Below are positions 24,860 through 36,673 of a DNA stretch of 64,000 bases, in pieces. Source of the stretch: Apostichopus japonicus (taxonomy: Eukaryota > Echinodermata > Holothuroidea > Aspidochirotida > Stichopodidae); assembly GCF_037975245.1 (NCBI RefSeq), contig NC_092575.1, forward strand, positions 10,012,001 to 10,076,000, written 5' to 3'. The stretch's first letter is position 1. Each line of letters starts with the position of its first letter. The notes under the pieces were generated by a model. It did not search any database. It was not told where the DNA came from and worked only from the letters and a program-made list of their open reading frames with translations. A program made the position numbers and the translations under genes.

Positions 24860-27800
24860 ACAAGTCCTGTATCTGATAATACAACAACCACCACCAATCT
24901 GTCACGAGTATAATCACCCACCGTCAAGAGTAGGTTACAAATCACATGTCGGCATAACCGTGTGCATCTTTGGTCTGGTATTCAATAATGACAACTACTG
25001 AATATTTATGAATAAGTGATCCCCCATTCATATCCCTGAGATCAGTAAATGTTATCTAGGAAATTGGTCTCAGGCAAAAGTAGTCACGCCCAGGGATTTG
25101 AGACTTCCTTGCTTGTGTTCTTTTGCTTTCACCGATGCCACCTTAACGAAGACTCAACATTGTTAATGACGCATAAATTTGCATGTTTGACGGTTACTCA
25201 CCTTACACATACCTACCTCCTTCCATGTTATCCACATTACCAACAGAAAACTGCATCCATTTGTGGATTCTTTAGAAAGGATAATCAAGTACTAACAACC
25301 TGCTGCAGTTACTTTAAAATTAAATGAAGCTTCAGTGACAATTGCGATCGTTGTATTCTCCAGTAAGTGGATATTCAAATATTAGCTGATGAATTATCAA
25401 GTGGAAATTTATTCATGTTCACCCCTCTTGGACTTGTTTGATGTTACGGCAGCTTGTTACTTTGTCTCTTGATAATGCCTCTACACTAATCGATGCTAAA
25501 ATCTCATAAAGATGGTAGTTCACTTCCTTTCAAATGATGAACGAAATGTCAAAGATTTTTTAAATTGATGGACTCGCTGTTTGTAACTGTATATGAAAAA
25601 GTGTCATTGCAAGCGACATATTTAGACTGGAAACATGAAACAGTTGATTGCTCACTCAAGTGACCATCATTCGGTGAAGGTAACCATGTAGGCTGTCTTG
25701 GCGTAATCAAAACTTTCATATTTACGTTGATTAAGAGAAATCTGTTTTGCCTCCAAAGATGTCAGAAAGACCAACAGGAAAAGAGCTATGTGCTGTCAAT
25801 CTTTTAGACTTCCACTTTTCATTGCTAGCATTATGTTCATCCCTCCTCCTGTTTGGAAGAATTCTCAGGGTTTTAATTTACCGTCTGTATTCCTGAGAAG
25901 AATTTTGAGAGTCAGTAGTATCGGGACAAGCAGGAAAGTGCTTTTGTATCAGGAACAGCTGGAAGTGAACCTATGTTAGTACATGTACATCTGTATTTAC
26001 TTACAGATACAAAATCAAATCATAAGAGATTGTTACAGATGGGGAGAGGTGGGGGGGGGGGCGAGGGTTAAGGAGGGCTAACTTTGTAAATGAAAAGAAG
26101 CTGAATAGATAAAATTCTTCTTTGAAAGAGTATTTACCAACAATTTTCTTCTTTTTCTTTGTTCATCAATGGATTCAAGTGATGAACAAATTCATGCCAT
26201 GTTTAAAGTGAGTTGGAGGGATTACTGAGTCTCCAATATGCCATTAGCTAACACACATTGTATTAGCTGTACATCATAGCGATAACAAATTCAATTTAAT
26301 TGGTTTTGTCCTCAAAGATACTCGTAAATGTTAAATGACTTTACTTTAACATATTTATGCCAGGTTTATGCAAGAGTCAGGAAATACAGAGAGCAAACTA
26401 ATCTTTAAGCAAAATATGTACAATTGCCCGTCAAACACTGGAGCACTCTTTCAAAAAGACTGTCGTCAAGGACTAAACTTATTTGTGACGAGATACGAGA
26501 GAAACAAAATCTTAGAATTGCTGTTTGCATGCAATGCCTGCCATACCGCTCAAATATCTCCTCATAACCATAGCACTCTCATTACCTGACTTGATTTCAT
26601 AAAGTTTTGGCACCGTTCTACACCACGACAGACCACCAGCAGTCTACCGCCCTTAGCACACTATAACCTAAAACGGGGGTTCCCAATATAATAGGTTGGC
26701 TGCAGGCTATGCAGCCTTTGAAAAATCTCATGTTGGGCAAGAAAACACAACACTAATAGTCCTACTAACTTATACTAATCTTGTATGCAGACCCTTAAAG
26801 GGAGTGAAGACTCTCGCACACTGATGCTGGTAATCTGACCTAGTTTCGAATGAGGTGTAATAGAAGTGTTAGACACCACCATCAATCCAAGAAAATACAC
26901 ACACAGCTTGCTACCGTCGGTAATTAGACACTAGTGTACAGTCAATACATGCAGCTACCATCAATACCCACAACACAGTGTACAAAGCAGCGATGGACAT
27001 CTCAGGTCCAGATAAAGATAACAAGGTATCATGTTTCATTACTGTCTGCATTTTGTAGCGACAAGAAAAAAAACTTCACTTGCAAGCAACGGAAAGTTAA
27101 CTTTTTCAGAGGGCGGCACACGGTTTGGGGCGAGTCTTCAATGCCTTTAAGGCCTTAGCAATGAGCACCTTTGGCTAGCCTCATCTACCCCATTGGTCAA
27201 CGCATATGTATAGAGAGATGTTTGGTTCATTGATCCAACCACTGTTTTTTCTCTGTTAATAAGAAATCCCTGACCAACCATGTCTATAGCCATGCCTTGA
27301 GATGTATGATATTACTGTCTGAATTAGTGAACAGTAACTATGCAGAAAAGAAAGTGATCTCGTTTTATGGTCAAATGTAAAAAGGAGAACATTTATTCTA
27401 TAGGTCTCTTTGTGTCCATCCTTTACAAATGGTGGAGTTTTATATTTATTTTTAATGTAAAAGACATTCATGAAAAAACTAACAGTGGCAGGTTAATGAT
27501 ACATCATAGTACATAAATAGAATATATATTATTTGTTCAACACACACTGTACTTCCTGAAATATACAAGAATAATAACCAGGATTCCTTTTATAATAATT
27601 AAAAAAAAACTGAAGATAACAGATTTTATTTCAGATGATGTGACATCATAGCAGGAATTAATTCAACATAAAATAAAACAAATATCATTGAGCAATACAA
27701 AAGTGATATTCAGGAAGGTTTTACTTTCAAACAGCACTCGACAAAGAATAATACAAGTTTGTCCACAAGAAAAGTAGAATTTATTTCTTTTTTTTTCACT

Positions 27801-29169
27801 TAGTATTTCAGTAACTGTTACAAATAAATAAGTCTGGTTTTAAAGCAACCCTCAGGGGTTTCACTGAGCTCGAAAATCCCGCTAGAGGCAAGCACGACAT
27901 TGGCTGTACAACAACAGAGCTATGTCAGAGAAACTATCGTAAAACAAAATTCAAATTCCATTCTTAGTACATTTTTTCTTCATAGAGGCTAATAAGAAAA
28001 TAAAAGTTGCCTTTAAAATTAATTTTCTCACACTAAAAAATGCTATTGGGTTGAATTGAAAGACACCAGTTTCGTTTAATATAAAAGTAAGTTTGTGATC
28101 AAAATGCAGAAATCTATATATACTATTGGAAATTTGTAATGAAACCATGAATACTGCTTTAAATTTGAAATCAACAGAGGTTGTCAACTGTCATGTTAGT
28201 TGTTGGCAAAGAGAGATAGACACTATAAATGAATAACAACCCCTAAGTTATCTCAGTGTTCTAACGAGTTGATGACTCGATTTAGTAGAATCACTAGTAA
28301 TGACTAGACTCTAAAATCAGCCTTATCTATTAATCGCTGGTATATGGCTGATGGGATCAAAAAAGATTAACATGTCCCACAAATCCTCCGTACTTAATTG
28401 CTCAGACAAACAACAACCATGGATGTTATTGTCATGACTACGCTTCATGTATATTACGTATTACAGTAGTGTTGGTAGTTAGGCCTTTATCGCATATATC
28501 AACATAATTGGTAACGCTCTCTGAGTAGTGTCAGATGGAAATGTTCCAACTACAAAGATTGCAAACCAGTGCTGTCGGTGTTTCTGTGACGCAACCGTCC
28601 TAATAAGCGGAAAAAAATCTGTCAGGAAAACGCCAAAAACGAATTTGCTGTTATTTGATGACAATTGACCAGTAAATGGGTAGGTATTGATTGGGTTAGC
28701 AATGCGTTGCAATTGGGGTTCTCTTAGCTGATCATAGGGAGTGAAACTTGGTAAAAAAAAAAAAAAAGTTTTAACCGATGCCTAGTGACCTGCTTAGCGT
28801 GTGTTGTTCGCACAATTGACGTTGTTTATGAAGGGTGCACAATCGTACAAAATCTCTCAATAAGTCGGTATTCACATCTGGTCGGTTTTCCCTCAGGTTA
28901 CCCTATTATATAGTTGACTGAATGTAATCAGTCTTACATGACACTTGTTACTCCCATATAATAAGAGGCTGTGCGACAGTGTCTATCCACGGTCGATCAC
29001 ACCTCAAAGTTCCCCAATAAGTCCTAAGTGGCTTCCTGAACCAAAGTGACACAATTAGAATAGCAGCAATAACAAATAATCAGGGTGCTGGCCCGGTTTC
29101 ATTTACACGTTTGAGGATGGAAGGTTTGATGGTCCCGATCAGAAAAGGGCACAGAGGTCTGGGGAATGA

Positions 29170-29570
29170 ATATATATGAAATTTCCTTTTTTTTTTCAGG
29201 GGGCCATCTTGGATTCTGGCCGCCATCTTGGAAGTGGGTGGCCCAAGCAATATACCATGACCATCATCTGTTTCAGTGAGCTCGGAAACACCTTAATTGA
29301 CCCCTTATTTGTTCATCTCCGATTTTTACAGCCAGATATATGACATTTCCTTGTTTTCTGGCGGCCATCTTGGATTTTGGCCGCCATCTTGGAAGTGGGT
29401 TACTCAAGCAACATGCCATGATCATCATCTGTTTCAGTGACCCCGGAAACACCTGAATTGACCTCTCATTTGTTCATCTCAGATTTTTACAGCCAGATAT
29501 ATGACATTTCCTTTTTTTCTGGCGGCCACCTTGGATTTTGGCCGCCATCTTGAAAAATCGGAACCGATAA
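29170..29570 (+). repeat. 161-164 bp tandem repeat with GCCGCCATCTTGG
   Basis: About 2.4 units. ATGA(a/c)ATTTCC starts at 29176, 29340 and 29501. Each unit carries two CCATCTTGG/CCACCTTGG cores 18-21 bp apart, then ATCATCTGTTTCAGTGA, GGAAACACCT and TTTTTACAGCCAGATATATG. Confidence 0.9.
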
Positions 29571-30390
29571 AGTGGGTTCCACGGATAAAATCGATAGATA
29601 GGTCGAAAAGAAACTCCATGCCAAATTTGGTACTTTTGTCCGGCCGGTAACGTTAAAGTTGCTAAGCCACCTGACTATGGGTCTGACTGAACAACATGAC
29701 ATGGTTGAAATCAATGTTCTTTGGGGAATTGAACAATTATCAGCTACTATTTCTCTTAAATGGTAGGCCATTCAAATAACACCCCCCCCCCCTCTTGTTC
29801 TGAATTCGGCGAAGGCTTCTAATAGGTTTTTGACAAGGTTTACTTGCTTCTTTGTAAATACGCCGTTCTGGGAGCAAAAAAAAAAGCCTAAATGCAGACA
29901 AAAAGCCTGAAAGCAACATTGTTTTTGGATGGAGACAATTTACACCTATGGATGTTTAAAGTAAACAAGACAAAAAACAGAATACCAAAAGAAAAAACCG
30001 ACATGTAAAGAAGTAATGCTTCATCACTTGCACACCTTTGCCATTTCGAAATATCTCTTTTATGTATATCTCAGAGATCAAGAACCATTTTTAATTTGTC
30101 TGTTCAGTGACCAATTGTCAACCGTAAAATGAAAAGAAGGCATTCTAACGAAATGTTGATCTGACATTTGTTTCGACAACGTCCCGGAAGTGCCCCCCCC
30201 CCCACCCGTGGTTTTTGAGTATTCGTCATGTGATACCAAAACACATTGAGCATCGACCCGCGACTTCAGTTACAACATGTATTGTACAAGTTTACGGATA
30301 CACGGATATAAGCGACTTGGAAATCTGAGACCGCCAAGTCGCTCCCTCTCTTTGTTAGTCCAAAGGAGGCGGGCGGGGGGGGGGGCCAAT

Positions 30391-31071
30391 TTTTTTTCCC
30401 AAACTGAACTGACACTGAAATTATTTCCTCGGTTTCCGTATAGGTTTCCGTACGTATAGTTTATAAGGCTATCTGCTACAACTAATTTAACAAGTCAAAA
30501 GACACAGACATATCGTCAAATGCTTTTTTTTTTTGTGACACTCATTGGCTGGCACACACTCGCTCGCCGTCTTCAATGCCACTGCATATTCGACTAGGCC
30601 TGATTCATATTCATTGACTGAATACATTTTGAATTTATGATTATAAAACTAAAAGTATCGCAACTCCGAATATACACAAACACCTCGTACATATCATCGG
30701 CTACATGTATACAATTACAAATGAACTTTGTTTTGTGTTGTATACTATACACAGTACAATAGGCTACATTACATGTGTCGTGTAGAGCGGAGTCAAGCGA
30801 GTAAACAAACGATCGAGGACTGCCTTTAATGGGCGCAGTAGCTGGGAATAGTTGCTTCATTGTATTAAGAACACTGTATACTTTCGTTCATATATAACTA
30901 CCAAAAGTTCTGGAAAGTTGCTAATTTGAATATCTTGAATTTGTGTTGATCATACTGATATCGACAGAGTATGGAGGGCCCATGTTGAATACTAAAGTAT
31001 ATCACGTGCTCGCTGAGAGCCAGTCAGAACAGAGGAAATAATTTCAGTGTCAGTTCAGTTTGGGAAAAAAA
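30391..31071. mobile_element. 681-bp unit bounded by perfect 40-bp inverted repeats
   Basis: 30391-30430 (TTTTTTTCCCAAACTGAACT..) is exactly the inverse of 31032-31071 (..AGTTCAGTTTGGGAAAAAAA). Just outside each arm, in the same orientation, lies GCGGGCG plus a G run. The interior (30431-31031) has no recognised gene. A TIR element or a fold-back repeat fits; class unknown. Confidence 0.65.
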
Positions 31072-31158
31072 TATTCGCGGGCGGGGGGGGGGGAGGATTA
31101 TCGGGCGCTAAACAATGTCTGAGCCAAGTGGTGTAGTTGGAATGCACCCAAATTGGGA

Positions 31159-31382
31159 TTATTTTGGGGGTTCTACAAATGGTTTTCTTGAAATGGGGAG
31201 AGGCGGGTCCTCGTCAAGATCTGGTATGTGGCTCGGCTTTTCTAACAATCCGGTTAGCGTGACAAGTGAAAGTTGATACATCTGTGACGTCACATTGGCG
31301 CTTGCGTCTTCTGTCACATGTTTCTCAGAGAAGAATGCATCGTGATGCTGATCGGTGGGTTTGGTCTTCCTGCGAAACACTC
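31159..31382 (-). CDS. Candidate last exon of the PAW protein
   Basis: A strong acceptor (ctctcttgtttcag) precedes an open frame [38 protein letters not shown] ending at TAA 31159-31161. This frame needs a phase-2 junction, while the tail exon ends in phase 0. So an intermediate exon is missing, a different donor is used, or translation stops after about 18 codons in the other frame. Confidence 0.4.
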
Positions 31383-34300
31383 TGAAACAAGAGAGATGGA
31401 AAATAGAAAGGTATGGAATATGAAAAGATCACACCATACATGTTCGGTACCGGGAAGGACTGATGAAGGAAGGTTGGATTATGTACGTAGCCTAAACATC
31501 CGTGTGATATATAATTAATAACTCTTTACGGCTTTTCATTTCTCCATCAAAAATTGTTAATTTTATAGTATACTAGTATTGTATACTAGCATGTGAATCA
31601 GCTGATCAGAATGACATTTACATATATCTCAAAGCTTATAGTCAATAATCAGTATTCCTTTAATGTGTTACAAAATGAATATTATGAAATGCTTTTTCAC
31701 CTTATTGCTATAATATTCTGACAGCTCAAACGTAGTTATACAATCTAGCTGTAAGAGAGCACTTCCATTTCTCTGAACCTTATTTGCTTGTCTACTTTTT
31801 ACCTACTCTGCCCTCATACAGTTGTTAGTGTGATCATGCTTGACCCCCCCCCCCCCCCCGTCATGCAGACTTCCATTTCTCAACCTCACCTCTCCCTGCT
31901 CATGCAGGTGCTGTTCTCCTTCTTGAGACAGTCCCGCCCCTGAATGGATATTTCCACGGGAGCTTCTTGAATATTCATCGATAGCAAATGTAGCGACCGT
32001 CTTCTTGATACGAATGTCAGTAGATTCCACTCTGGTTGAGCTACGGCGAAACTCAGGATGTGTCTTATTCTTACCACGTGGTTTCGATGGGACTGATCTC
32101 CTTCGCTTATGTTTAATAGATCCCACTTCTGACACCATTTGTAATTGTTCACTGTGTCTCCGAATGGAGAGAAGTTCAGAGCCAGCAGGGTTAGCATTAA
32201 AGGTGCCGTGATCCACGTTGGTCTCTTTAGAGCGTGTTTCTAACTTGCTTGTTCGAGGTTGTCTTAAGCTGGACGATCGCCTAAGACTTGTACCACTGAC
32301 AGTATTGCAAAACTGACGGCTTCCTTCTGAATAGGTCCGAGATAAAGGAGGTAGTTTATTGCTTCGTGGGCAGGTACAGGTGATGATTTCCAATGGCTAG
32401 GACAAGAAATAAAGAAAAAAATGCACGCCCTTTCACCTATGTGCACATTGGATGCAAATGTCTCTTACAGCTTATAAGAAAACAAGCTGCTGGTTAACAC
32501 GTGACGTGTTTGGGTCTTTCTCGGTAATTTGAAAGGCTCCAATGCAAGGACGGAATTATGAAAAGCTTAGTTTAATGTGAAATTAACTGCACATCGAGAG
32601 AATGTGAAGTAATAGAGTAAGTAGTTCGCACTTGTAGCTTTTGCCTACATCCATTAGATACCTAACAAAACAATAAAACTGAGAAGACACGTACACTAAC
32701 TTATGTACATGTGTAACAAATTCAGGTCAAGAATATAAGGTGTTATATACATCACTCTTGTCAAGCATATGAAGATAAAATAGGCCTAATACTGTAAACA
32801 AGCATAACATGTTACAACCATTCCAACATCAAACATGACTTCGCAAAAATATTATCATTAAACACAACACGTGAAAAGAATAGTATCATATGAAGCATAC
32901 CAAGTTTCTTGTCAAGCAATACATGTTATTAAAAACCATACTGCCATTAAAAATGTCATTTTCAATGCATAATATACTATCGTCAAAAATGACCCGCACA
33001 CTCTCGTGAAACCAGCTAGAACCACACTCCCTCAAAGCAGACTATGTTGGGATGATACTATTGTCAAACATAACACCTAAACATCTTAGTAATTGTGTCG
33101 CAGAAAGCAGAAACCACATTAACCATAAAATCTTAATGGCGAATTATCATGAAGCGTTCCATGTTTAACTGTCATCAACCTTAGCATGCGCAAATCATAC
33201 ACTAATTACGCATACAAATAAGTTAAAGATATTTTATCAACCAGTTACAACGAGACCAAACCTCGTGGCTTGCGTTTGTTGTACCTTTAAGGTTATTGTC
33301 ACGTCTAATGGACAGAAATCCGGCTGTTCGTTACAGTCTTGGTAAAATAGTTGAGTAGCATCACCATCATTGCCGTCTCCTTCGAGATACACGACTAATA
33401 AGAGACATCGCCAACCGTTACATGACTCTGCAGAGTAAGCAACATAAATATTCATGAGGTCAGTCCAATTGTCATGACTATCATAGCGTCTTACAAAATC
33501 ATTTCATAATCATAAATCAGTAACAGCTGTGATACTGATTAAAATGAGAAATAACAGCGCCGTCTCATATTGATGGTCTTGTGGCATCCCGAAAAAAAGC
33601 TTTTCTCTCGAATTTGTGCTCCCAACCGACCTCCGTTATGGATGAATCAGCAACAACAACAAATAAAAAATAAATAAATAAGAAACTAATTAAAAATAAT
33701 AAAAACAATAATAACAAAAACAATAATAATAATAATAAAAATAATAATAATAATAATTATTATTATTATTATTATTATTATAATAATAATAAAAAGAAGA
33801 CAAAGAGCCATTCGAATAAAAATGACTACCAGGATGAGATTTCTATAGATCGGTAAAGTTGCCCTCCCCTTCCACAGCACCCCCCCCTTCCCGTCCCCAC
33901 CGCAATTTATCAATGGAAGTCTTACTGGGGACACCTTTGTTATAACGTTCTCACTGGTATCTTTCCCAGGCCTGGCGAGAGGGGCATATAACACTGGGTC
34001 AATAAGGGGGCTGGGTACATATGGGATGAATAAAGTTAGTTATACTCAATTTCATAATATACTTATGGAAAATTGAAGATTTCAAGAAGTCAGTGCTCAT
34101 GGTACATAAAACCAATCGATTGGTGTACAATTAGATAATTTGTGCTGATGAATGTAATGAAATTAAAGTCAGTGGTTTGTGTGGTGGAATGTCCAAAGTT
34201 ATGTCCGGAGCTAGAATGTGACTTTGTCTCTATGAAAAATCGAAGCTCGATACGCCCCTGTTCTATATGTATGCCTTCTGATATTTTAATGAATATTATC

Positions 34301-36158
34301 AAATCATAAAGAACAGGGTGAAATCGTATAAGATACGTTAAATAACCACTGTCGTCTTTCAAAGAAATATTGACAAAACTTTTGGAAAAAACATTAGACC
34401 GCGAAATACTTACTGTTGCGTTTCAGCTGGCAGTTTAGACTTTTATCTGATGGTACCGAGTCAGGACTAAGGAAGTCGTAGGTCAAGCGTCCAGTACGTA
34501 ATGTTCTACTAAAAGTAAAGGCACTGACGTCATCAATAACCATCCCAGAATCTCTGAAGTCTAACCACCAACTAATCGTTGCCGCTTCACATCCTTGCCG
34601 CCTTGTGAGGTAAGCCTATATACCGAATTAGACGAAAATAAATAACAATCGGTTATCCGTAAATCTAATGAAATAAACAGACGTAAAACGAGCATCGAAA
34701 TCGTTCAAGGAGCGGAGGAATCTTGTAAATATTTTTATCACGGAGAAAATTCACTTCGCGCTCCCCTTATTCGATATTTGTTCTACAAGCACCACGGTGA
34801 TGACTACGATATTTAGCCATGATTCCATCACGCACGATATCTATGGGAATTATCTTCCAAAGCATGTTGATTTGACCTTGAACTGTGACGCATTTGAGAT
34901 ATTTGCTTAGGTGTTAGTGTTTTCTGTATTTCGAATTCATCAAAATATAATAACTAATTTTGCAGATAATATCATATCCACCTATCCAGATAAATTACTC
35001 AAAGTATAATGTAGAAAACCAAAACATTTACAGCTCAATTATAACGATGACGTCATTTATTCTGCTGTTGCCAGATGCATTCGAAAATATCATCAAATTT
35101 GACAAATTCAAACAAACGCTAGAAGGGTGTGATATCGACCCAAAGATGCAGTAAAGTTCAAGTTTATTTAGTTTATTAAGCAATTAAGCAAATAACTCCA
35201 GATCCATATCACAGATGGGCAGTATTACTAAATAACCTCACACAATTTAAGTTGTGCGTTACCTTTTTGACATTGTGACCAAGTGATGTAATAAATATAT
35301 ATATATTTATATATAAAATACATATCATTGCATGTCACTCAACCTAAGTATGTCAATGAGATGGTTACAACACGTTTTTGCTCCAAGTAAGCGAGTAACA
35401 CACCATTTAGTCCGATACCCAAAAAAATGTGTCCCTCAAATTAAACGTATTGCTTTCTTTCATTAGCAACCTTAAGCCCAATCCATCATTCCTGATGGGA
35501 GTTCAGAGAACTTTAACAAAAGATCATGTCTTCATGTACCGGCTGTAACCTTAAATGGAATAGTCCAAATGAAAATTCATTTTTCAACCAATGAAAGAAG
35601 AACATATTTTAAGCACAGCCATTCGATATTGAAAGTTGCAATTGTCACAGTATGTATACCATCAGTGAACTTTAAGCAAACAGGTGTGATGTCATAGTAA
35701 TATTCCCATGACAAATCTGCAGTTAGTTAGATCTCCACATTGCTATCCAGGGTATAGTCTTCCTTTAAACTTATTTTGTAATAAATTCCATGAAGTAAGT
35801 TTTTAACATATATTGACGCTGATGTTGAACTATCGACACTTAACTGCAAACAAACAAACAGCATATGAAAAGATCTGAAGAAGACGTCATTGTTTTAAAC
35901 ATTTGACAAATCCTTAAAAAAATAAAGAGTATAAGAACTTACCAATGCTTGACTATTTTCCTGTTCAGTGTTGTATCTATGAATATTCAACGATCCGTAT
36001 ATACCGTTTTCCCAACCTATTATCGCTGGCTTATACTCAACGAGTCTATTGGAAGACAATCTGTAGTAAGAATCCTTAGCAGTATTATATCGGAGACAGA
36101 ATACCCTCTTCTTTATTTCGTCTGCAGTGAGGGTCCACGTAAAACTCTTCTTACCAAA
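31159..36158 (-). CDS. PAW-domain protein (NGLY1-like C-terminal domain) with basic tail; 5' end not found
   Basis: Minus-strand exons 36158-35943, 34615-34414, 33427-33285 and 32396-31890 (216+202+143+507 nt) join in frame with phases 0, 1, 0. The first three make a PAW domain, the mannose-oligosaccharide-binding domain at the C-terminus of peptide:N-glycanase. Hallmarks by family comparison are [69 protein letters not shown] and [18 protein letters not shown]. In NGLY1 the protein ends here. This gene instead continues into a Ser/Arg-rich basic exon ([17 protein letters not shown], possibly a nuclear signal) and probably a last exon at 31159-31382. No transglutaminase-like PNGase core was found upstream in the window, so it may be a PAW-only paralogue, or the core may lie in undetected exons across the repeat zone. 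Whether it is catalytic cannot be decided. Confidence 0.8.
31890..32396 (-). CDS. PAW protein tail exon (basic, Ser/Arg-rich)
   Basis: The acceptor is ttcttgtcctag and the donor GAG|gtgagg; 169 codons open throughout. It starts [18 protein letters not shown] and is rich in S, R, K, T and H with low predicted order, including [11 protein letters not shown] and [18 protein letters not shown]. No known domain recognised. The next intron contains a C run close to the donor. Confidence 0.65.
33285..33427 (-). CDS. PAW protein exon (PAW part 3)
   Basis: The acceptor is cttactctgcag and the donor AAG|gtacaa. It encodes [20 protein letters not shown] and [21 protein letters not shown], the end of the PAW domain. 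It has five cysteines, more than the matching NGLY1 segment. Confidence 0.85.
33690..33795. repeat. (AAT)n/(ATT)n microsatellite
   Basis: AATAAT units switch to ATTATT and back, so the tract is partly self-complementary. It causes a spurious poly-Ile open frame. Confidence 0.9.
34414..34615 (-). CDS. PAW protein exon (PAW part 2)
   Basis: The acceptor is cggtatatag, phase 0, giving [17 protein letters not shown], which lines up with VYLARKEG..AYISW of NGLY1. The donor is AAC A|gtaagt, phase 1. The acceptor lacks a strong pyrimidine tract, but the next AG downstream would break the frame. Confidence 0.85.
35943..36158 (-). CDS. PAW protein exon (PAW part 1)
   Basis: On the minus strand the acceptor is catttcctatcag and the donor TTG|gtaagttc; 72 codons, phase 0 in and out. 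It encodes [20 protein letters not shown] and [16 protein letters not shown]. The plus-strand open frame over it is a shadow. A (TA)n tract begins only about 35 bp upstream of the acceptor. Confidence 0.85.
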
Positions 36159-36197
36159 CTGATAGGAAATGGAAGAAAAAACTCAATATATATCTCA

Positions 36198-36510
<313 letters not shown>

Positions 36511-36561
36511 TTCCGCTCTGTCCAATGGACATAGAGCACTCTGCGCCAAGATAGACGCCAA

Positions 36562-36673
<112 letters not shown>

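Larger units (their letters stand above)
24860..31158. other. Region between C1QBP and the PAW gene
   Basis: About 6.3 kb between two convergent genes. The left part should hold the C1QBP 3'UTR (an AATTAAA lies near 25318). It contains G runs near 26050, 29781 and 30375, a 161-164 bp tandem repeat at 29170-29570, and a 40-bp inverted repeat pair at 30391/31032. No protein-coding exon recognised. Confidence 0.7.
32397..35942 (-). other. Introns of the PAW gene
   Basis: Three introns: 32397-33284, 33428-34413 and 34616-35942. The middle one holds an (AAT/ATT)n tract at about 33690-33795 and a C run near 33885. No other features recognised. Confidence 0.75.

Noticed and set aside
31886-32197. 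An alternative minus-strand frame of 103 codons inside the PAW tail exon
   Set aside because: The other frame continues in phase from the PAW exons and is longer; this one is a shadow.
35949-36180. Plus-strand frame of 133 codons
   Set aside because: Its first half is the shadow of the minus-strand PAW exon and its second half is (TA)n.
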